Below are positions 57,131-64,000 of a stretch of 64,000 nt of DNA, in pieces (position 1 is the first letter of the stretch; every line of letters starts with the position of its first letter). Made by a program: the position numbers and the translations under genes. The stretch is taken from the NCBI RefSeq assembly GCF_033958435.1, contig NC_134138.1, positions 185,291,298-185,355,297 of the forward strand. Direction: 5' to 3'. The notes under the pieces are model-generated. The model was not told the DNA's origin and did no database searches. It was given only the letters and a program-made list of their open reading frames with translations. The DNA is from Carettochelys insculpta. Its lineage: Eukaryota > Chordata > Testudines > Carettochelyidae.

Positions 57131-59101
57131 TGCGGGTGCACTATGGATCCTTGAGCCCGCGTGAATAGGTCTGGCGCCACCGGTAGAGGGAGCGGTGGGT
57201 GGTCCGACATGCGCAGAAGCAAGGGAAACCACTGCTGCCTGTCCCAAGCGGGACTATGAGTATCATGCGAGCTCTCTCCCTTCTGGCTATGTGCAAGAGC
57301 TTGCGGATAAGCACTGCGGGGGGAAACGCGTAAAGTAGGGAGCCCTTCCATGAAAACATGATGCATCCCCCAGGGACCCCCGCCCCACTGCCGGCCTGGA
57401 GCAGTACTGGGGACACGTTTTTTTTTTTTTTGTTTTTTTGTTTTTTTGTACTGGGTGGCAAACAAATCGATCTGGGGAAACCCCCATGTACGAAAATGCG
57501 CTGTAGCAGATCGGAGCGGATCTGCCATTCGTGCGTGATTGCGAAGCGCCTGCTCAGCTGATCTGCATTGACATTGTGAGCGCCCAGCAAGTACGAGGCT
57601 TTCAACGTTATGTTGTTGTTGGCGATGCACTGATTCCACAATCGGAGTGTTTCCGCACATAGGGCACGGGATCGTGCTCCTCCTTGTCGATTGATGTAGA
57701 ACATAGTGGAGGTATTGTCGGTATTGAATCCCGACTACTTTGCCAGGTAGTTAATCTTGAAAATGTTTGCAGGCGTTGAACACTGCTCTGAGCTCCAGTA
57801 TGGATATGTGCAGTGTCTGTTCCGCAGGGGACCATAGCCCTTGCATCACCTTGTCGCCGATGTGCGCTCCCCATCCCATGTGGGAGGTGTCGGTAGTAAG
57901 AAAAATAGAAATTTGTGGTTGGTGAAAAGGCACCCCCACTAGCAGATTCTCGGGGTTTTCCCACCACACCAGGGATCTGCGCACCTCTGTTGTGGGCGAC
58001 ACCACCCTGTGGACAGTGTGGGATGCCGGTTTGTAAACGCTCGCCAGCTAATGCTACAGGCTTGACATGTGCAACCTGGCATTCTGTACCACAAACGTCG
58101 CTGCCGCCATATGGCCCAGCAGCTGTAGGCATGTTAAGACCGGCACCGTGGGGCTGTATGTAGTGACTTGCACCAGCGAACTGATTGCGCGGAAGCGGGC
58201 GTCGGGTAGGTACACCCTTGCTGTGATAGAGTTTATGCGTGCCCCTATGAACTCTATATGTTGTGTGGGTTCGGGCTTTGACTTTGCAAGGTTGATGACT
58301 AGGCCCAGCGAAGAAACGTGTCCGCTGTGACGCGTATCATGCGTGAGACCTCAGCCTTTGAGGTCCCCTTTCAGCAGGCAGTCGCCCAGATATGGGAAAA
58401 ATAAACACCCCCTGTCTGTGCAGGTAGGCTGATACCACTGCCAGGGTTTTGGTAAAGACTCTGGGGGCCGAGGAGAGGCCAAACGGAAGAACCCTGTGCT
58501 GGAAGCGCTCCTGGCCGACCATGAAGCGGAGGAAGCATCTGTGTGCCGGGTGGATTGTTGTATGAAAGTAAGCATCTCGTAAGTCGAGTGCTGCAACCCA
58601 GTCTCCATCGTCCAGTGCCGTGAGTATCAAGGCAACTCTGATCATCCGAAACTGTTGCTTGCGCAAGTAACGGTTGAGTCCCCGAAGATCTAAGATGGGC
58701 CTCCAGTGTCCTGTTTTCTTCTCTGGTAGGAAGTAGCATAAATAGAAACCTTCCCCTGGAATTATTCCGGCACTCTTTCCACCGCCCTTATGTACATAAG
58801 GTGAGTCACCTTCTGCTTGAAAGCCTCACCTCGTGGCAGCGTCCCTGAGGTGAGGCCTGGTGGGAGGCTTCGTCGGTGGAAGCGACTGGGGGGGGATCGC
58901 GTAACCCGTGGCTATAATCTCCAGCACCCATATGTCTGTGGTGATCGTTTGCCATTGGGAGTGGAACGGTCTGAGGCGATGATGGAACATGAGATGAGAG
59001 TGGCATTGAGCGAGGGTATTGATAGTGCAGCACCCGACATACCCATCAAACTTGTTGCCTTTGAGGCCTGACCTGAGGGCGTACGGCTTTGTTGAGAACA
59101 T
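57131..59101 (-). pseudogene. DIRS reverse transcriptase/RNase H, frameshifted, catalytic box altered
   Basis: From 59101 a frame carries TTDIWVLEII, the lead-in to DIRS RTs. RT proper has WVAALDLRDAYFHTTIHP (motif A, catalytic Asp) and VLPFGLSSAPRVFTKTLAVV (motif B) in a 109-codon frame (58666-58337). The next motif continues in another frame as FPYLGDCLLKG, where the family has Y-L-D-D, so the first Asp is Gly. RNase H follows at 58005-57751 (TTDTSHMGWGAHIG, LHISILELRAVFNACKHF), then a stop, then TDNTSTMFYINRQGG and AHNVNADQLSRRF (57720-57560). Downstream is a DIRS-specific block with DLFAT and LLYAFPP, cut by A/T-rich slips (57419-57445). It would have copied element RNA and removed the RNA strand. 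Confidence 0.85.
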
Positions 59102-59127
59102 CGCCTAGGAGTTCTGTACTGTTGCCG

Positions 59128-61072
59128 CTATTGATAGCGCCCTTGGCCGTAGCCCCGTTGATATTGAGCACACTGTGGTTGTAAGCGTACCGTCCTTGCT
59201 GAGGATAAAATTTTTCCCCTCCTGTATGGGAGAGTATAAATGTCCGAGGTTCCAAGTGTAGCTCTCGAGTCCTTACTGGAGTGAGGGACCGAGTCAGTTG
59301 AGTCTGCAAACAGCTTTTGTGTATCAAAGGGAAGGTCCACGATCTTCGCCTGTATGTCCCTCGAGATACCCAACGTCTGGGGCCAGGATTCTCTACGCAT
59401 GACCACTGCTGTAGTCGTTGAACGTGCCACTGTGTCCGCCACATCCAGGGCAATCTGGACTCCCGTCTGCGATGCTGCGTAGCCCTCTTGAACAGTCGCC
59501 TTTAACACCGGCTTTTTGTCTTCCAGAAGTGAATCCATGAGGGGAGTAAGCCCGGAGTAATTATCAAAATTACGGTTTGCCAGGTGTGCCCATAATTTGC
59601 CATTCTCAGTCACAGGATAGGAGAGGAATATACCTTCCTGCTAAACAGCTCTAGCTTCTTAGCATCTTTGTCCGATCCCCCAATTTGTACTGAGAAGCCT
59701 TTGACCTCTGCTGGGACGACCCGACCACCAAAGAATTTGGTTGTGGGTGACTGAAGAGGAACTCCATGCCCTTTGCCGGGATGAAGTATTTCTTATCCGC
59801 TCTCTTGTTCGTAGGCGGAACAGAGGCCGGAGTCTGCCATATAGTAGTGGCTGACTCCAGAATGGCTACGTCCAGTGGAATAGCAATTTTGGATGAAGCC
59901 GGGGGTCTCCAATTTTTCAGGAGTTTGTGATGTTTCTCCTGCACCTCTGCCCTTTGAATGTCTTGCGTGAAAACCACCCTTTTAAACAGCTCCTGAAACT
60001 GTTTAAGGTCATCCGGGGGAGACACATCCCCGGGGGCCATGGCCTCATCTGGGGAGGATGAGGAGGAACCACTAAGGTAAACCTCCCTCGAACCCTCGGG
60101 TTCCTGCAGTCGATGATACACTTGCTCGCTGGACGATTGTGAAGGAAAGTCTTGGGGTTCTAAAATTAACTCCCCTTGAGACAACTGTGTTTCCGTCCCC
60201 GATCGGGAGTGCCCATGAGGGTATTGAGCGGCCGGGGGGGGACCTGCCCCTGGGTGTAGGCCTGTGGTTTGTCTGTGTCCAGCATGATAAGGACGACCAT
60301 GGTAGCATGGGCAAGGGTCCGGGGATGGAGACCTGGACCACTCACGGGGTGTGTACCCCCAATGTCTGGGAGAGCGAGACCTCCGCGACGACACAGATAG
60401 AGGTGAAACTGGCTTGTGATAGTACTCCAGGGGATCCAATCCCACAAATGGTGAAGGTGGCCCAAGCCATGGTGACATTGGTTGGAGGAACGGAGAAGGA
60501 GATTTCTTTTTTTTTTTTTTCGGATGAGCTGGTGGAAACACAAGCCTTCAGTGCGGGGTGTGTATCACAGGGGGAAAGCTTGGTGCTAACAGCAGCGCAG
60601 CCCTGTCCAGAGATGGACTGCGGTGCCAGGTTTTTGATGTTGCCTTGCCCCTCCGCTGCGGGGCCGGCACCGCCCCCTCTCATGCCAGGGATCTCGGCCC
60701 CGCTGTCTGCGCCACGCTCGGCACTGTCAGCTGCGGTGCTGCGCGGGTATCCCCCTCCGGTGCCTGCAGGCTCCGTGCCTGGCACCCCTGCACCGCTGGT
60801 GCCGCGGGGGTCTGTGCCGCCTGTGGCGGTGCTGCCGCCTGAGCATGAGGCTGGTGGCTGTGTGCTCCGCTCGTCCTGCTCGCTCCAAATGCACAGCGAG
60901 GATCGAGCCAGGGAGAGTTTTCTCCGTTTCTGCACTGAGGGGGTCAGAGCACAGTGAGAACGCATCTGGTAGCCTGTAATTCCCCCAGGCATCGGATGCC
61001 TTCACTATGCCCCATGGAGGCCAGCATAGCTTCACGGCATGACTCACGCTGTGTAAAACCTGAAGAGGCCAT
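59128..61072 (-). pseudogene. DIRS Gag-like protein, frameshifted
   Basis: A likely start is the ATG at 61072 (MASSGFTQRESCREA), but this frame shifts within about 45 codons. The next frame (60992-60342) is Gly/Pro/Thr-rich and ends in a slip at the A14 run (60507-60522 on the plus strand). The 296-codon frame after it (60541-59651) has a Ser/Arg-rich part (RRSRSPRHWGYTPREWSRSP) and then an acidic SSSSSPDEAMAP. The last frame (59613-59128) has GLTPLMDSLLEDKKPVLKAT, QTGVQIALDVADTVARS and VMRRESWPQTLGIS, the most conserved part of DIRS Gag. Its role is assumed to be nucleic-acid packaging. At least three breaks are visible. Confidence 0.8.
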
Positions 61073-61435
61073 TGTGGTGAGTCCTTTATTGTTAAGAGGG
61101 TACTTAGCACTTAATCAGTGCCGTTCCACCCCAAAGAGTGATCACCGGCCTGCGGCAGCGGGCGGCCTAATGGCCTTCACGTCCGCTCTTCTCTTCTCCA
61201 CTCTTTTTCCTTCTTTTTTTTTTTTTTTTTGCTGATATTCTCTTTGTCTTTGCTTTCTCTCTCTTTTTTTTTTTTTGTTTAATAACCAAAACAACAAATC
61301 ACACGTGGGAAAAAAAACCCACTAAGTAACCTGACTCTGGCCTTAGCCTGAGTGGATTCCGTCTGCAGCTGATGGCGGTTGAGAAGGAACTGGCGGGGAC
61401 CGGATCGCGCACACGGCCGGGGGCGCGCGGGGGGG

Positions 61436-61552
61436 GGGGGCGGCGCGCGCCGGCGCATGCACGATCCAGGAGAAACTGCTAGAATATTTCCGATCTGCGG
61501 CGCTGGGTGAGCCTGACACCTGTTGTGGAGCACCCACGGGGACCACTTGAAG
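61436..61552. repeat. DIRS terminal repeat, Gag end
   Basis: CGCGCGCCGGCGCATGCACG, ATCCAGGAGAAACTGCTAG, ATTTCCGATCTGCGG and TTGTGGAGCACCCACGGGGA are inverse to 55655-55800. A G-run (61430-61440) and T-runs (61206-61278) lie just inside. Confidence 0.85.
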
Positions 61553-61617
61553 AAGAAGCTCACCTAATAAACTATTTTGCTCGTCTTTAAAGTGCTACTT
61601 GACTGCTTTTTGTTTTA

Positions 61618-62520
61618 TTGTGCTTGTTCATCAGGAGGAAGACCCTGAAAGTTCCTACTCCATCGAGATTATAATTGACATGGATAAGACAGATGAAGTG
61701 GAGTTAAAATAAATGGTGCTTCCCTCACGTTACAAGATGGGGTAGCCAGGCACAGACTAAGGCTAGGTCTACACTGGGGGGGGGAGGGGGGGGAGAAAAA
61801 GCACATCACAGCAAATTGCAGAGTCTGGGTAATCAGCTGAAGCTTGGTGCGTTCACACTACAGAACCAAAAATAACAGTGCGGCCAAAAAGATACAGCTA
61901 AAACTCAGCTCTGAGACCAGACTGTATCATGTCATTGTCAACTTAAAACTTTGCCCTCTCACCAGCAGAAGTTGTATCTCTAATAGGCTGGAGCTGACAT
62001 AACTACAACACGGCTCCTACTTGTTTTTCATACCAGAGAGTTTTGTCTTCAGTTGTCTGATGCCTTGGTTTTTGAAGTATTTTGGGGCTTCCTTTCGATT
62101 TGCTTCCAGAAATGGCTGAATCAATCCATGTGAATCTTTAGACTAAAACCTGTAAAAAATGTGTGTGTATATATAAAACCAAAATGTATGTGTGTATATA
62201 AAACATATGGAAAAAAAAGTCATGTACTGTATAAATCCGAGCTGTCCACTACGTTCACCACTCGCCACATGTGGCAAGCGGGACACCATGGTGTGGTGAT
62301 TCTGGGCTCTGGAGCCGCATGTAACTCTTGGAGCCTTTAAAGGCGGCTCCTCAGAGCCACACATGGGGAGTGCTGTCAGCCCACCCCTTGCTCATGCTCC
62401 ACCACTTGCCTCCTGCTGCCATGTCTCAGGTCCCCGTGCGGCTTCCGCTGTCAAGGCTCAGGCGCCGGTGCAGGTCCTGCAGTGGTGGCTCTGGTGAGTC
62501 ACCATTTTGAGGGCAGAGGA
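61618..62520. other. No gene; MITE-like end at 61761
   Basis: GGCTAGGTCTACACTGGGGG (61761) resembles the left MITE end but runs into G9AG8. A weak inverse, GTTCACACTACAGAACC, lies near 61850. A (GT)n/(TATA)n tract is at 62160-62200. GGAGCCGCATG and an inverse-like GCGGCTCC occur at 62310-62350, perhaps a hAT-type hairpin. Confidence 0.35.
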
Positions 62521-62524
62521 AGAA

Positions 62525-62680
62525 ATGCCTGGCTCTGAGGGTGCCTGGCTCTGGAGGAGGGCATTTATTTGTGAGGGAGAGGGAGCTGGGGAAGCCTGGC
62601 TCTGTGGGAGGGTATTCAGTTAGAGCAAGGGGTGGGGGGCATCCTGCTCTGGGGGGAGTACATTTATTTGGGGGTGGTGG
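62525..62680 (+). repeat. G-rich tandem repeat, three to four decayed units
   Basis: Units begin GCCTGGCTCTG(A/T)GG(A/G)GGG and include CATTTATTTG or its decayed form, at about 62527, 62551, 62604 and 62650. Frames across it are artefacts. Confidence 0.6.
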
Positions 62681-64000
62681 TGCACAGCAAATACAGAAAG
62701 AAGACATGAAGACTGCTGACCAAAAATTAAATGCTCATAAACTGCAGACTGTGGTCAGTCAATTTCTTTTTAAAAAAGAGAAATAATTCAGAATTAAATT
62801 ATGCCCTGAATGGGATACTATAATTTTGGTGTTTTAATAAAGCTGGGTTTTTATTAATTAATAAAGAACCAACTATTAAGCAAACAACAGCATTACTGCT
62901 TTTGCTCCCTCTATTTCTATATTAGCAAAATCGCAGTTCAAAATACCACTTCTGTTTAGCTGAATACACGGTTATCTCAAAGTTTCAAATCTTCTCAGGC
63001 AATTCAGCTACAGAGTGTACTGTATGTTTTACCTATGGATTAATCTTATCACCAGAAGGATAGTGTGATAGTCTGTCCCTCATATTCACTCTTTTCACCA
63101 GATTGATAATTTTGGTACAAAGCACACCCTATGAAGTATCCCTTGAAAATCAATCGTGATGAATATTATTGTTCTGGTAAAATATGTGTATCAACATTGT
63201 ATACAAAATTACGTTTCTACTGCATAGCAGTGATGTAACATGTTCCAGTTAGAAAGGCAGGTCCAAACCAGTTCTTCAAAGGCACACTGCCACCTCTGGA
63301 TAAGTATCAACACGTCAAGTGGGCTAACACTTAGATGAGTGACCATTCTCTAAGTGTGGGGAAGACATGGACAATGAAGTCACATTTCATCAAAAGAATG
63401 GTTTTAACCTCATATCAACAAGAGACTGGTTGGTTTCCATGACTCAGCAAAGATGTTTATAAAACAAGAAACAGAAAGAGGGAAAGAGAGAAGAAAAAAC
63501 ACCTGACCTCACTACTCTCCTTCCTTATCTCTGCTTATGGCATCAAAGATGTCAAAAGAACTGATTTGGGGTTGGAGGATCCTGGCTGGGAGGCTTTTCA
63601 ACCAGTACAAACTGCTACAAGCTTATGGAGAGAAAAACCTCTCACTTTTAAAATCACTTAGATTGTTTAATTAGGCAGTTAGCTTCCATTTTATTTTATA
63701 TGTTTTAGAACTAATCCTAATTTTTATGCCTCAGTTTTTTTTCTGTAGTTAATAAACTTATCGTTTTATCTTAACCAGTGTGGGTTGAAGTGTATGGGAA
63801 ACTCCCTTTAGGATAAGAAGGATGGTGCATATCATTTTACGTGGATTTGATATGCCTGTCATTTTATTAGTGTTACTCCCAAAAGCAGCTGGCACTTCCC
63901 TGGGGGAAGGGGCAAGGGTCTTCGAGTACTGCCCTTGCACCAAGTGCCAACTCTGCAGCTCCCTAGCCAGGAAACATGGCTAATGGGAGCTGAAGGGTAG
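62681..64000. other. No gene recognised; possible old LTR-like or large repeat
   Basis: The stretch from about 63050 to 63960 recalls a long repeat seen often in turtle DNA. It has an internal GTTAATAAACTTATCG near 63748 that could be a poly(A)-signal region, followed by CCAGTGTGGGTTGAAGTGTA. No terminal inverted or direct repeat can be shown, so this is only a suspicion. The remainder is AT-rich. Confidence 0.3.

Larger units (their letters stand above)
55639..61557 (-). mobile_element. DIRS-type tyrosine-recombinase retrotransposon, nearly full length
   Basis: About 5.9 kb on the minus strand. In transcription order it has an inverted terminal repeat, Gag, RT with RNase H, a tyrosine recombinase, an internal complementary region and the second terminal repeat. 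DIRS elements copy themselves through a circular DNA and insert with a tyrosine recombinase instead of a DDE integrase, and so leave no target duplication. Accordingly none is seen: the host sequence GAAA|GCTCACC is simply split. The exact junction is ambiguous by a few bases (A/AG/AAG). Several frameshifts make the copy non-autonomous. Confidence 0.9.
55095..61617. mobile_element. Inverted-arm Penelope-like element split by a DIRS insertion
   Basis: The left arm is 55095-55325. The right arm is 55480-55638 continuing at 61558-61617, and it is the inverse of the left over more than 200 bp. Shared words are CAAAACAAAAAGCAGTCAAG, TAGCACTTTAAAGAC, AATAGTTTATTAGGTGAGCT, GGCACAGAGAACCAAAAACA and GACAAATCAGAAAAAGATAA, with their inverses. 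The layout is as at 26.4 kb. The left arm (minus strand 55192-55218) has CTGAGGA, hairpin and GAAA; the right arm has TTGAAGA, hairpin and GAAA (55612-55638). The family call is inferred, the symmetry is observed. Confidence 0.65.

Noticed and set aside
55639..61557. The RT-bearing element as an endogenous retrovirus or Gypsy LTR element
   Set aside because: It has inverted (not direct) end repeats, an internal complementary region and a tyrosine recombinase, with no protease or DDE integrase, so it is DIRS-type.

Overview
The window looks like non-genic nuclear DNA of a reptile, most likely a turtle. That guess rests on four kinds of repeat found together. They are CR1 LINE 3' ends of the kind common in turtles (7.3 kb; 45.8-46.1 kb), a tRNA-derived SINE with a CR1-like tail as in the tortoise Pol III/Cry SINEs (12.3 kb), a nearly full-length DIRS-type tyrosine-recombinase retrotransposon (55.6-61.6 kb), and Penelope-like inverted-arm elements. 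A softshell turtle is my best guess, but no species can be proved from the sequence. I found no convincing host exon, rRNA gene or functional tRNA gene. The open frames are short and mostly fall in repeats or are broken.

The dominant component is a dense set of foldback MITEs. About twenty copies share terminal inverted repeats close to GGCTGTGTCTACACTAG and 3-bp target duplications (ATT, ATA, TAG, CAT, CTA, TCT, AAT, TTA), as expected for PIF/Harbinger derivatives. They cover roughly 7.5 kb, about 12% of the window, with clusters at 2.7-3.5, 12.7-16.7, 33-36, 42-44 and 50.8-51.4 kb. Within the shared ends, the interiors fall into subfamilies. Each subfamily repeats its own short palindrome built on a TCGA core. 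At 12.7-14.0 kb two MITEs sit inside a third that still has its CAT target duplication. A fragment near 1.9 kb may be a remnant of a Harbinger transposase.

Other DNA-transposon-like units have TA target duplications and Tigger-like ends (9.0, 24.7, 29.4, 42.7, 53.2 kb). Several carry hairpin-rich or G-rich tandem arrays inside. One 22.8-23.4 kb copy is split by a MITE. A hAT-like unit lies at 6.7-7.2 kb. LINE remnants are a broken reverse transcriptase at 27.9-28.5 kb (+) and the C-terminal end of another LINE at 19.25-19.5 kb (-).

The most gene-rich part is 55.1-61.6 kb. There a DIRS element on the minus strand (Gag, then RT/RNase H, then tyrosine recombinase) has inserted into one arm of an inverted-repeat Penelope-like element. 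The DIRS inverted terminal repeats and its internal complementary region are visible. Gag and RT carry frameshifts and the RT catalytic motif is altered, but the C-terminal catalytic part of the recombinase is still open. The parts therefore do not act together as a pathway. The window records layers of insertions of different age.
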